Assembly (NCBI RefSeq): GCF_914767665.1
Contig: NC_059504.1
Coordinates: 4,652,501-4,716,500, forward strand
Reading direction: 5' to 3'
DNA length: 64,000 bases
Source of the DNA: Harmonia axyridis
Lineage: Eukaryota > Arthropoda > Insecta > Coleoptera > Coccinellidae
A model generated the notes under the pieces. It was given only the letters and a program-made list of their open reading frames with translations, was not told the origin of the DNA and made no database searches. Both the position numbers and the translations under genes were made by a program. Shown here in pieces: positions 34,650 through 46,320 of the stretch. Numbering within the stretch: position 1 is the stretch's first letter; each line of letters starts with the position of its first letter.

Positions 34650-35308
34650 GCAACAAATATAATTCATTTTTTAGATGTAGATTTAGATGTTTTTACTTTT
34701 TTCAAATCTTCTTGATGATCATGTGAATGGGTGAAAGGAAACATCATATTGGATCAGTTATTCTAAAATCCAGTTTACTAATAGGTCTGTTCTTATCTGC
34801 GCTAGAAAAACTATTTATGTCCTACAGTTGCCGTTTAAGTCTACCTCTCGATTTTACATACGGAGAACCATGAATCGAAGAATAATTGGATCAAAATATG
34901 GCGATAGTGGTTTATTATTACGCCTGAGCTTATACATGAGTGCGCCTTTCACTTCCTTAGATTAAATTCATGTTACTGAATCGTGAAAGAACGTTAATAG
35001 CTGTTTGTCGAATGATGAATAGCCTTGATATTGGAACCTACCGAATGCGTTCATTTTTGACTGGATCGATATTCCGTTGATGTAAGTCAGAATTAATCGT
35101 TTTTCCTTCCATTGAGTACGGCGATCATAGAAAATCATTGATATAAATTACTCGAGATTTCTGTTATTCCATTCCACTAATGGTTGATTGTTTCGAGTTT
35201 ATTAGAAATATAAAAGGGTTTTTCAATAAGAGATTGCATTTTAGTTTTGACAAAAACGAATACAATTTTAAAGAGGAAGCGATAGCAGCCAAATGGTAGC
35301 CCCTACTA
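34646..35308. other. AT-rich spacer with a possible TIR end at 35213-35250
   Basis: AAAGGGTTTTTCAATAAGAG at 35214 recurs at about 50325 and looks like the end of another Tc1/mariner-type element. Nothing else recognised. Confidence 0.4.
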
Positions 35309-36201
35309 AAGGGTGTTTTTTTTTAGAGCTATAGAACTTTAAATTGCAATAAAACAACGATGGATTATTCGATTGACATGAATTTTATTTATCCGTAAGA
35401 TAATCTTGTGGCATTACATTTTAAATATGATTTCTGGCATATGACCGCCACGGCTGGCTCAGATGTAGTCCAATCTGGACGTCCAATTTTCGATTACTTT
35501 TTCCAACATTTGTGGCCGTATATCGGCAATAACACGGCGAATGTTGTCTTCCAAATAGTCAAGGGTTTGTGGCTTATCCGCATAGACCAATGACTTTACA
35601 TAGCCCTACAGAAAGTAGTCTAGCGGTGTTAAATCACAAGATCTTGGAGGCCAATTCACAGGTCCAAAACGTGAAATTAGGCGGTCACCATAAGTGTCTT
35701 TCAATAAATCGATTGTGGCACGAGCTGTGTGACATGTTGCGCCGTCTTGTTGGAACCACATCATGGACATCATGGTTGTTCAATTCAGGAATGAAAAAGT
35801 TAGTAAACATGGCTATATACCGATCACCATTGACTGTAACGTTTTGGCTATCATCGTTTTTGAAGAATGATTCCACCAGCCCATAAAGCGCACCAGTCAG
35901 TTTTTCTGGATGTAACGGTGTTTCGACGTACACTTGAGGATTAGCTTCACTCCAAATGTGGCATTTTTGTTTGTTGACGTAGCCATTCAACCCGAAGTGC
36001 GCTTCATCGCTAAACAAAATAAAATGGACCATTATTTTCGAAATAAAATTGCACTAATTGCAAGTGTTGTTCAGGCGTGAGTCTATTCATGATGAATTGC
36101 CAAACCAAACTGAGAATATATCGCTTGACAGCTGTTAAATCGGTCGCCATATTGAATAGTAATGCCAACTTAAAGTTATATACCTCGAAAAAAACACCCG
36201 T
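35309..36201 (-). mobile_element. DD41D Tc1/mariner element, copy R4
   Basis: Ends AAGGGTG (35309) and CACCCGT (36201) with TA on both sides (35307-35308, 36202-36203); 893 bp. On the minus strand the frame 36032-35685 carries LFSDEAHFGLNGYVNKQK and ETPLHPEKL, then shifts frame. Sequence for an intact QQDGA Asp2 motif remains out of frame. It carries the family's internal deletion near 36018-36030, extended slightly compared with R2. Confidence 0.9.
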
Positions 36202-36207
36202 TACATT

Positions 36208-36272
36208 TATGATTCAAAGTATTGTTCATCGCTGACCACTACTTTCTACCATCTTTCGAGCAGCGTACGAAG
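36208..36272 (-). mobile_element. Mariner M7a, 3'-end scrap
   Basis: Minus strand: sequence for LPERW, KVVVSD and GQYFES. It lies 6 bp from the end of R4 and faces M7b in inverted orientation. Confidence 0.7.
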
Positions 36273-36338
36273 AAATTCACTTCACGAAATTATATCATCG
36301 TTTCGGATAAAAAAAAACAATTTTCTTCTCAAATTGTC

Positions 36339-36570
36339 CTGACGTTGCTTCATCGGACTATCATTTGTTTCGATCAATGACACATGTCCTGGCTGACCAG
36401 CACTTCTGGTCTTATGAAGAAGTAAAAAAGTTGAATCGATTCGTGGATCGCTTCAAAAGATTACCCGAAAAGATGGGAGAAAGTAGTGTCTAGCGATGGC
36501 AATACTTTGAATTATAAATGTATAACCAGATTTTTACAATTTAGCCTTGTATTTCGGCAGAAACACGGCC
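36339..36570 (+). mobile_element. Mariner M7b, C-terminal fragment
   Basis: It starts in the Asp3 region (sequence for SDYHLFRSM) and runs through YEEVK and the final WEKVV..DG to the 3' untranslated part (CCTTGTATTTCGGC). The TIR is missing. A small deletion after SKD removes the FFxRGIRT segment, the very part retained in part by M7a. Confidence 0.8.
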
Positions 36571-37991
36571 CATGTATTAGTTTAATGTTGAATTTTTGGT
36601 ACAGGATGCCAGAAAATCGCCTAAATCATTCAATAGCACAACTTCCTAATGATATTAGTGCAAAAAAAACCAAGTCATACAAATTTCCCCTGTCGATATT
36701 ATGAACTAATTTTCTCTCCACCTACGAATTGCTTGAACATCTGCCAGACATATTGTATGACTTCAATTTTAATCAGAGGTTCAATTGAAAGGGTAAGGGC
36801 TTCGACATATCATTAACTTTCAAACAACCGTTGTATGTATATCAACGTATGTCAATCGATGACGACTTTTGAATGACAGCTAGGAACAACCACCGATATC
36901 GAATTTCAACTTTTTAATTTAGGAAGTGAAAACTATACTTTAGTGAACATACAGACGATGAGAAATTCCTCATTATATTTCGTGTTAATTTATTCACTTT
37001 GTTATGAAGATTCAATGATTCTACTTGATGAAGGATATTCAATATAAATATAAAGAAATGATATTTTGATATTTATATTGAATATCCTTCATTAAGTAGA
37101 CTCATTAGATCTTTATAATTTCAATAATCATTTATTGATTGAGAGTCATTACCAACCAAAGGATAATTTTAAAATCTCTAAAATTATTCACTTTGTATTT
37201 CAAATCAACATTATCTTTCTATCGTAATGATATTCATCAAATTTCCTTCTAAGGAATATTAGCAACTTTTTATAACGAACATCCGATGATGCGCTTAAAG
37301 TTGCAGGAAAATGAAAAACAAATTCCTCATAAAAAATATACAACGATTCATGGCACAAATAAGGTAGTATCACACTAAGCTAGCAACGGAACGTTTGATG
37401 TTGCTTTTGTGGCACTTTTTCACTTGGCGACGAGTACAAACTTTTCAGATGCCACACAGGAAGATCGACAACAAATCAGGAGATTATCTCAATAGCATCG
37501 TCAAATAAAAAATGATTGGTTATGTCCTATCCTAGAGATAATGTTGACATAAGAGGGAGAAGTGTCTTGTTGTTACGTATCGAAGAAGAATAATGTTAGT
37601 TGTGAATTCAATAACAGATTTAATTCTTTGAAATTGTGATTAAAAATTGTCAACCCCATCGAATAAAGCAATAACATTTCCATAGTGAATAAGAGAAAAT
37701 TGCCTTTATGTGCTTTTTCTAGAAAATGTATTTTTGGACCAAAAGTAGTTCCAAACGGTTAGTAGGTAGCTTAAAGCACCAATGGAGAATTTGTGGTTCA
37801 ATTCAAGTACGTCCTTTCGGTGAACACAAAAACGTTCGAAATAAAAGAACCAGAATATTCGGGTTCTTGAGATAGTTTTGAAAAAATGGTTCCTGAGATT
37901 TCCCAGTATATAAATACTCATATCATTTTTTGCAACCTGATTATTGTATTCAGTGGAAGAATAAAGATCTATATTTTTTTAAATTCAAATG
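36571..37991. other. AT-rich spacer containing one long hairpin
   Basis: No gene was recognised. The hairpin at 37020-37100 is listed separately. Confidence 0.5.
37020..37100. repeat. Nearly perfect 32-bp inverted repeat with short loop
   Basis: TCTACTTGATGAAGGATATT starts the left arm and the inverse ends at 37100 (AATATCCTTCATTAAGTAGA), with one mismatch over about 32 bp and a loop of about 17 bp. It could be a tiny MITE or a microRNA-like precursor; the sequence alone does not decide. Confidence 0.7.
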
Positions 37992-39014
37992 AAGGGTGTT
38001 TTTTTAGAGTTATAGAACTTCAAATTGCAATAAAACAATGGTGGATCATTCGATTGACATGAATTTCATTTAGTTATACAGAAAGTAGTCTAGCGGTGTT
38101 AAATCACAAGATCTTGGAGGCCAATTCACAGGTCCAAAACGTGAAATTAGGCGGTCACCAAACGTGTCTTTCAATAAATCGATTGTGGCACGAGCTGTGT
38201 GACATGTTACGCTGTCTTGCTGGAACCACATCATGGTTGTTTAATTCAGGAATGAAAAAGTTAGTAATCATGGCTCTATACTGATCACCATTGACTGTAA
38301 CGTTCTGACCATCAACGTTTTTGAAGAAGTACGGACCAATGATTCCACCAGCCCATAAAGCGCACCAAACAGTCCGTTTTTCTGGATGTAACGGTGTTTC
38401 GACATACACTTGAGGATTAGCTTCACTCCAAATGCGGCAGTTTCGTTTGTTGACGTAGCCATTCAACCAGTGCGCTTCATCGCTGAACAATATTCGCTTA
38501 TGAAAATCGGGAACAACGGCAATCTAATTTTGGGCCCATTCGACGAATCTACGCTTTACTTGATGATCGTTTGGTTTCAATTCTTGCACGAGTTGGATTT
38601 TGTAAGCACGAAAACCAAGATCCTTCCGCAAAATCTTCCATAAAGTGGATGGACGCAGATCCAATTCCTGTGCTCGATGGCGGATAGACTCATTCGGGTC
38701 TTACTCAATGCTACGCTCTACAGCAGCAATAGCTTCTTCTGTACGCACCGTACGGCATCCCTGGGGATGCGAGTTATCAATAAGTGTAAACGTGGTGCGA
38801 AAACGTTCCATGGTTAATCGAATTAACTGCTCTGATGGACCATTTTGTTGACGATAAAATGGACGTAGTGCGCGATACGTATTCCGCGGGAGTCTATTCA
38901 TGATGAATTGCCAAACCAAACTGAGAATAAATCACTTGACAGCTGTTAAATCGGTCGCCATTTTGAACAGTAATGCCAACTTAAAGTTATATACCTCGAA
39001 AAAAAAACACCCTT
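37992..39014 (-). mobile_element. DD41D Tc1/mariner element, copy R5 (keeps the HTH region)
   Basis: Ends AAGGGTG (37992) and CACCCTT (39014); the right flank is TA (39015-39016), the left TG (mutated TA). At 1023 bp it is the longest copy and the only one with the middle DNA-binding part. It lacks the C-terminal coding segment (deletion near 38078) and 57 bp at the N-terminus that R1 and R2 still have. Confidence 0.9.
38155..38919 (-). pseudogene. DD41D transposase, DNA-binding and first catalytic part (R5)
   Basis: The minus strand from 38919 encodes YRALRPFYRQQNGPSEQLIR, then RTTFTLIDNSHPQG and EEAIAAVERSIE (first HTH). A stop follows, then DPNESIRHRAQELDLRPST and LWKILRKDLGFRAYKIQ (second, paired-like HTH) and KRRFVEWA. 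A stop and shift lead into FSDEAHWLNGYVNKRNC (Asp1 intact, one Phe missing), GIIGPYFFKNVDGQNVTV and FIPELNNHD. Near 38210 a 9-bp deletion and shift break the Asp2 motif. The C-terminal third is gone. It shows that the full protein had two HTH units ahead of a DD41D core. Confidence 0.85.
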
Positions 39015-39016
39015 TA

Positions 39017-40340
39017 CTACTCAGAAACTATTCAACATATTCTGCTGAAAAACACTTTGAACAACTGCTCAATCATCATCAAGAAAATGAATTATTTAAA
39101 ATCAATTAATTCAATTCTCCAATTGAAAAAAAGACGTTTTCATATCTGAAACTATTTAGTTTTTGAGTATAAGTACTCCACAACAAAGTTAAGTGAGAAA
39201 ATAACCTTAGGCTGAATTTCAACTCCATATTTTGCGCTGCAATCTTTAAATTCCAAAATATTTGTTGAACCTACCTCATCTTTTCATTTCAATAATAATG
39301 AGGTGAATAACTCACCCAATTTGAAATTATAAACCCTTCATAAATCCAGAAGGCAGCTAATTAGCGATATCTCATTACGTTCTCATTTCAAACAATGCAC
39401 AAGTTTTCCAAACAATCCCTTGAAAATATGCTAATTCTAAAAACTTCGCTTCAGGAGATCTGAAGACTTATTTCTTTCCCTTCCTCAAGATGAATCCTTG
39501 ATAGGTCTCACTCTGTTTTCAAATTTCTTATACATCAATTAGTTCCCTTAATTGGGATCTTTTCTAATGATCGTTGAAAATTTATAATACTCAGGACTCT
39601 CAGGAGTATTTTTCTTATTCTGATGTTGCCATGATAATATTTATACAAGAAAATTGAATTTGTTTACACAGAAGATGTAATTACAGATAGGTAATTGGAG
39701 AAGGAAGATACATTTAATCATGAATTTTTTAATCATCTTTGAAAAACAATGTGCTTGAAAAGTAAAATTTCATCAGACTCAGTTTCTGTTATAATTTGAT
39801 GTTTTGAATAACAAGATCTTATAGCTGAACAGATACTAAACTCTGTGGAAAACTGCCTGAAAATTTTGCCTGCATCAAAATAATAACTAACTCGATCAAA
39901 TTTTTTGGTGAGAATCCAATAAAATACTTGAAAAAAAATTTGATAAGGTTATTATAAAACTCAGTCTATTTCACCATAATATCATGTATTTATCTAGCAG
40001 GCTATCGGTGTGAACAAGCGAACCCCAATTTTATCTGACAAGTTTGTGTTTGACTTAATCACGGATCAACTATAAAAAAGACATAAAATTATAATTGAGG
40101 CTATATCATATATTCCACTGCGATATAATTATGAGGATATTTATACCGATGTTCATCAGATTTGACATGATAAAAAGTAGATGTTAAAATTTTGAACGTA
40201 TTTATACCTAACCCTAATAACATGGGAGTTCATTCAGGGAAACTCGAAAGAAACTTTCATGAAGACAAATTCTCTTGACTTTTGTACCTAAGACATAAAA
40301 AAGGAACAGAAGAACATTTTTGAAAAAAGAGTTTGGATTG
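39017..40340. other. AT-rich spacer, no gene seen
   Basis: No repeats of the listed families. Confidence 0.5.
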
Positions 40341-40342
40341 TA

Positions 40343-41890
40343 CAGGGTGGGCAAATAAGCGAGGTAAGCGGCTATATCTCAGGAACCACTCATCGTAGAG
40401 ACTTGCGGTAAAAAATTTTACCACTAAAGTAAATAAAAGAAAACACTGGAAATTGTTTTGAAGTTCATACCTCCACCGCTAGGGGGCGTAATAGCTATCG
40501 TCGAGTAGAAAAATGCATTTTACTCGAAAAATTTTCATATTAAGTTGGGAAAAAAATATCATCACTGTAAACCTTGGAAAATTCTCTATCTGTTTGAATT
40601 GTCACTTTCTATTTTGCGACATCAAATAAGGGTGGGGGAAAGATAGAAATCTGACTGATTGAAATGTCTATAACTTCAGTTTGGCTCAACATTTTTGAGC
40701 AAATTAGATCTTATTTGACAGACAACATCTTGTTGATTAAGGAAAAAATATACTCACGATGAATTTGATTCAGCTGCTTCCGATAGGGAGCGCTAAGTCA
40801 GAAGTTCATTGTTTTGTTCATTTTTCTCTGAAATTTCAAATGTAATGATAGGAGTTTCATAACAGAAACAAAAATTTCATTGAATTTGCATGAAAAAACC
40901 TAAAGGTCGCAAAGCGATAATTTCAGGCGTTCTGAAGTTATGGCCGAAAGAAGATTTTCTTCAACTGATGCACTGCGAAAAACCAAATTGAGTCTTCAAG
41001 TTCTAACAGAAACAGAAATCCCATCAAATTTGTATGAAAAAATCAAAAGGTCGCAAAGCGATAGCTTCAGGGGTTCTCTAGTTATGGACGAAAAAAGATA
41101 TTCTTCAACTGATGCACTGAAAAACTAAATTGTGTCTTCTTTCGGCCATAACTCCAGAACGCCTGAAGCTATCGCTTTGCGACCTTTTGGTTTTTTCATA
41201 CAAATTTGATGGGATTTCTGTTTCTGTTAGAACTTGAAGACTCAATTTGGTTTTTCGCAGTGCATCAGTTGAAGAAAATCTTCTTTCGGCCATAACTTCA
41301 GAACGCCTGAAATTATCTCTTTGCGACCTATAGGTTTTTTCATGCAAATTCAATGAAATTTTTGTTTCTGTTATGAAAATCCTATCATTACATTTGAAAT
41401 TTCAGAGAAAAATGAACAAAACAATGAACTTCTGACTTAGCGCTCCCTATCGGAAGCAGCTGAATCAAATTCATCATGAGTATATTTTTTCCTTAATCAA
41501 CAAGATGTTATCTCTCAAATAAGATCTAATTTGCTCAAAAATGTTGAGCCAAACTGAAGTTACAGACATTTCAATCAGTCAGATATCTATCTTTCCCCCA
41601 CCCTTATTTGATGTCGCAAAATAGAAAGTGACAATTCAAATAGATAGAGAATTTTCCAAGGTTTACAGTGATGATATTTTTTTTCCAACTTAATATGAAA
41701 ATTTTTCGAGTAAAATGCATTTTTCTACTCGACGATAGCTATTACGCCCCCTAGCGGTGGAGGTATGAACTTCAAAACAATTTCCAGTGTTTTCTTTTGT
41801 TTACTTTAGTGGTAAAATTTTTTACCGCAAGTCTCTACGATGAGTGGATCCTGAGATATAGCCGCTTACCTCGCTTATTTGCCCACCCTG
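40343..41890. mobile_element. Giant foldback element F2, 1.55-kb near-perfect palindrome
   Basis: It starts CAGGGTGGGCAAATAAGCG at 40343 and ends with the inverse at 41890, in TA sites (40341-40342, 41891-41892). Arms of about 756 bp (to 41098; from 41134) are almost identical, with a 35-bp centre. Within each arm a segment of about 140 bp (AGGTCGCAAAGCGATA and onward) is partly duplicated in tandem. Open frames 40940-41128 and 41105-41353 are mirror images made by the palindrome. No transposase; presumably non-autonomous. Confidence 0.92.
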
Positions 41891-41892
41891 TA

Positions 41893-42256
41893 GATATTCA
41901 TGGTGAAATCCCTTTTTCAATTGTAAAAGTTTTTTTCTATTAATCTTTTATCTTGTATCAAATTTTTTTTAGAAAACATCTATCTTTTATCTATGCTTCC
42001 ATTTCTTTAAATACGTAAGTTCCAGTATAAATGAATATTGTTATTTTTGGCATCAAAAAATTGTTGCTTCGATATCTTGTACAATTTCTAGATATATAGG
42101 AGTGAAAGACGACATGAAACTACACATTTGTTAATGATAATTTTGAATTAGTTCATTGATCTGTGAATGAAATTTGAACTCGATATTAATCCGAGAAATA
42201 TACTCTATTTTTCAATATGAAAAGGAAATCTTTCATTGGAAAACCCTTTACTTACC
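41893..42256. other. AT-rich spacer
   Basis: Nothing recognised. Confidence 0.4.
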
Positions 42257-42902
42257 TTACATATTGTCCAGAAATAAAATGTATAAAAGGACCCATTTGA
42301 AATGACCCAATAAACGGTTACACAAAAGTACACCAATCCTTTCAAGTATGGATAACCCAAAAACTGGAATATCCCAAAAATGAATCCCCATAATCCGGAA
42401 GGTTGAAGATCCTACCCATTTCAGAAGCTGAAAGTGATCATTACGCTTTGTTGGAAGCATCTACGAAAACTTGTCGCAAAATATCAAAGGAGGATCATAT
42501 CCAGCGAAGTTTGCAAACATTCTGCGGTACAGGTATCAGAAATGATCCCATTGTGAAGCGGCATCCTTGTAATATTTCGTAAGAAGCCGGTATTTTACCA
42601 TTTTTGTCACCTTTGCGGCAGGTTTCGCCAGGATTAGGGTTGCTTAGAGAAATATTTTGCACATGAGCGGTTCGTTTGTACTTAGCTTGCTCGAGTGCAT
42701 TAGATGTGATGATAATGATGAGCTTTTTCGAGATTACCGAAGATCTAATATGTGCGACGTGGATAAGATGTGCTTTTGTTGATACTGTAAGGTTCCAAGC
42801 TTGAGTATTTGTAGCGACTATCACTTGTTCCTTGAATGAAGAAGGATTGCACCTGAGTAGTATTTTCGAATTCTTTGAAGCTCGCTTAAAAAAATACTTC
42901 AA
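42257..42902 (-). other. Unidentified open frames, possible host exon
   Basis: Two consecutive minus-strand frames, 42902-42495 (135 codons) and 42460-42257 (67 codons), lie in non-repetitive sequence of higher GC than the surroundings. The second opens with MLPTKRNDHFQLLKWVG and continues with a hydrophobic FWDIPVFGLSILERIG and LLYILFLDNM. It runs into GTAAGG and GTAAGT, which could be splice donors. The pattern is faintly like the first exon of an insect chemoreceptor, but no diagnostic motif is present and no downstream exons were found. It is the only stretch where a host exon is conceivable. Confidence 0.2.
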
Positions 42903-43305
42903 CCGGAATTTTACTTTATGGAATATAAATGTGAGGAAGAATCCTAGACTAAAATTCTCCCTTTATGAATTTGGCATTGAATACGTTAACTAAATTTACA
43001 GTCTGATACATTAGTTTTTTTTTTTTTGGTTTAAAAATACTAAAAATGTTTTCTGGATATCAGAACAAAATTCAAATGTTTAAATACAGCGATTTGTTGT
43101 TTTGAAACAGCGTTTTACAAAATACACTCAGAACTCATTTCAGATCGTTTTGTATTAAAAAAATTACATTTCCAATCAAATCATTCTATAATAATTGTAG
43201 ACAACATTTTAATCACGCTCTTGTTAAGAAACACAATCAGGGGCTAGTCAAGTTTGTTTTATCGAAAATTCCATCTTTGATTGACCTGTCGAGTTCAGTC
43301 TTTCC
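42903..43305. other. AT-rich spacer
   Basis: Nothing recognised. Confidence 0.4.
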
Positions 43306-43893
43306 CTAAGAGTAATAAATATAGATAGAGGCACCATATGTCATTTTCAGGAAGCAAATTTTGTCCCCAACATGAACTTTCAAATTTGACATGAAGCGCG
43401 CGGAAATGAAAACATACCAGTGATACGATATTTCACTCGATTCGCTGGTTTCTCCACAAAGAACGCACTTCTTATGTCCCATAGTGAATCAACGTTCCAT
43501 ATTTACTCAAAATATATCGAAATAAATACCTAAATATATCAGAAATTCAGAAAACAAACTTCAAGCGCGCCAAACGACGTGAAACAACCGATGACACTAG
43601 GAGAGCAAAAGTTGCCAAACCTTGGGTTTCAGCAGATAGATACTGAAAATGATAAATATTCTGCTCATTATAAATTTGACAATTAGAAAAAATGTGAGAA
43701 TCCAAATATTCAAATTTGAAGATTTAATTGGGAATCACTCAAATAAATATATTTCATTCATTATAATATACATTCATAACGATATAGTAAAATAGTGGAT
43801 TTGAAAATATATCACAATCCGACAACGTAATCTAAACATGTTGGGGATATGTAAAAACTGCGTATACTCCCTCTATCAATTTTTTTATTCTAT
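43306..43893 (+). mobile_element. A-family TIR element, copy A4
   Basis: The left end is AAGAGTAATAAATATAGATAG; the right end is damaged (CTCCCTCTATCAATTTTTTT). The plus strand carries the small frame: IYQKFRKQTSSAPNDVKQP, then MTLGEQKLPNLGF, after a TAA shared with most copies. Same orientation as A1. Confidence 0.82.
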
Positions 43894-44594
43894 GTTCATC
43901 GACAATTTCATCTGTGATTGACCTGTCAATTGTAGTGTTTCCAGATTTTTCTATAAATAAATTTCTGCTGTAATTTTTATTTTTTTTTTAATTTTGCTTG
44001 TTAACTGTCTAATGAAATTCAAAATTTTTTTTTGTAAATAAAATAACGAATAGGCGGTAGGAGTGGTAAAATGTGAAATATACTCTCTGTAACAGAACCG
44101 AATCCTGTACGATTCGATTACTCAATGATTCGGAGTGTTAAACTTGAGAGCAGTGATTTTGCCGCATCACAGCTTCCCTGTATTGACGGGACATAATTAG
44201 AGAATGGACAAAGTTAGTAATCTTATCGCCAAAGTTTGTGAGATCGGCCAAGACTTCATTAATCTATAGGATACAATTAATAGCAAAACTTGTGTCCTCT
44301 TCTATGGTTTCCTTAAATTGAACAAGACAGCAGTCAGCCCTGGATTATCCATACTTCGATTCATAGATGGGTTAGGTGCCTGAAATAAAACATTTGGTCC
44401 CTTAGAATGAGGTTCACTAGCGAATGTTTGCACTCTGAATTTCGTTGCAATCCCATCAGTTTTATGAGGAATGATTTCAAGACTTTCCCTAGTGATACTT
44501 GTTTGATTTGAAATTTTCGCGTTTTCAAAGGATGCAATTCAAAATACTTCGAGAATATTTTCACTTTCTGCATAGTAAAAATATAAAGAAGTAA
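43894..44594. other. Unique spacer
   Basis: A minus frame at 44361-44630 partly overlaps a degraded A-family piece. Nothing else recognised. Confidence 0.4.
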
Positions 44595-44705
44595 GTCTGT
44601 ATCTACCAGCTGAAATCCAAGCTTTGGCACCTAAGCGTTATTATTCCAATCCTTCTGTCATAGGTTGTTTCACGTGGTTTGAAAGTTTTCTGATATTTTC
44701 AGGAA
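44595..44705 (-). mobile_element. Degraded fragment of an A-family element
   Basis: Matches the central part of the family (GTATCTACCAGCTGAAATCC; GGTTGTTTCACGTGGTTTG) with deletions. It lies directly next to copy A5. Confidence 0.6.
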
Positions 44706-44721
44706 AGTACTTCAATCATAG

Positions 44722-45293
44722 AGTAATAAACATATATGTATAGAGGGAGTATACGCAATATTTACATGTCCCCAACATGATAATGATATATTTTCAAATC
44801 CTGAATTTTACTTTATCTTTATGAATGTATATTATATTGAATGAAATATGTTTATTTGAGTGATTCCCGATGAAATATGAGAATTTGAATGTGTGGAAAC
44901 GGATATTTTCCCTGATTGTCGAATTTATATAAGCAGAATATTTATTATTTTCTGTATCTACCTGCTGAAATCCAAGGTTTGGCAACTTTTGCCCTCCTAG
45001 TGTCATCGGTTGTTTCACGTCGTTTGGCTCGCTTAAAGTTTGTTTTCTGAATTTCTGATATATTTAGGTATTAATTTCAATATATTTTGAGTTGGTATGA
45101 AACTTATATTCACTATGGGACATAAGAAGTGCGTTCGTTGTGGAGAAACTCGCGAATTTATTCAAATATCATATCACTGATATGTTTTCATTTCCGCGCG
45201 CTTTATGACAAATTTGATATTTCATGTTGGGGACAAAATTTTCTTACTAAAAATGACGTCTGCTTTCTCTCTCTATGTTTATTACTTTGAGAT
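44722..45293 (-). mobile_element. A-family TIR element, copy A5
   Basis: The left end is CATAGAGTAATAAACATATA near 44722; the right end is GTTTATTACTTTGAG near 45293. The central frame on the minus strand is intact over RKQTLSEPNDVKQP-like residues and LGFQQVDTENNKYS. The same TAA precedes it. Confidence 0.82.
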
Positions 45294-45366
45294 TTTTACT
45301 CTGAGATCACCACTTACTGAATAACTGGTAGATCAGCTCATGAATCAAGTTGACATAATAGTTATT

Positions 45367-45780
45367 TATAATACAAGTGCAGAAGGCATTGATATTCTTC
45401 CACGAGTTCAAAATTCAAAAACGAGCCACGAAGTGGCGAGTTTTGGAATGAACGAGTGGTAGAATGAGCCTTCTGTACAAGTATTATACATTATTTTCTC
45501 TAATTCATTGCATTTTCATTGAAATTAATGAAATATTTCCATAAATATATTTTAGTGATTTTTGCCTTGAAAAATGTTGGTTGGCAGAACTGATTTCTTT
45601 AAGGCAAATTGACGAATTGACAGATAAAGCCGTGGCGAAAAGTTCGGAGTACCAACATAGAATAATAAAATATTACCATGAAAACTGTGCGTTTCTGATA
45701 TATTCTCGCACGATTTTGTTCTACAAGATGTGGAAGAATGAACGGAATAACCACAGAATTAGAGAAATGAAGTTATAGCC
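45367..45780 (+). mobile_element. Crypton-like 5' region, copy 1 (hairpin plus leader)
   Basis: 45367-45488 is an imperfect palindrome (TATAATACAAGTGCAGAAGG with its inverse ending at 45488; centre GAGCCACGAAGTGGCGAG). It is followed by ATTATTTTCTCTAATTC and a leader that also follows the hairpin at 46321. The 65-codon frame 45581-45778 has no motif I can name. The link to Crypton rests on copy 2. Confidence 0.45.
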
Positions 45781-46320
45781 ACATAAACTAAGAGGATATA
45801 TGTATATGATCCCTAACACGATTAAATGAATTTTCTCCATATTCCTACAAAGATTGACAATATAATGATAATTCAAGGACTTCGTTCCCGAACACTGTTC
45901 TAATAATGACTTGCCTGGATGCCTCTGGTGATTAAACGTAGAGGGTTTCAGATAGATGAGTGACAGACCATGCCCCGATGGTATATTTAAGTAATGATAG
46001 ACCAGGGAAAGACGAGCTTCAGGGTCATAACCTGATCCCCGATTGCAAACACACTTCCCAATTATCTGTATTACCCTCTTGTTTCTGCATTGCGTGCAAT
46101 GATCCGTCTTTCGTATAGAGTTTTATTACCCACAGTTGGGTCTGGCCATCAGGATGCAGTAGTAAAAGGTGATATGAGTTTCGCAGTCGGTCACATTAAG
46201 GAATAGGTATCTTCGATCCCAGAAAAACTCTATCAGGAGAACTGAAATGACTGCTGATAGAGCACGATGTTGATTAAGAATAGTTGTTGGGGTATCTACA
46301 CCCCTTGTCAATATAGCAAT
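45781..46320. other. Unique spacer
   Basis: A less AT-rich stretch near 46000-46310 shows no recognised motif. Confidence 0.35.

Noticed and set aside
35569..35886. 105-codon plus frame over R4 and similar plus frames over R1, R5 and R6
   Set aside because: Antisense of the DD41D transposase; recurrence reflects the element, not a protein.
40940..41353. Two similar protein frames (RRFSSTDALRKTKLSLQVL) on opposite strands
   Set aside because: They are mirror images across the centre of the F2 palindrome and contain no known domain; a product of inverted, partly tandem DNA.
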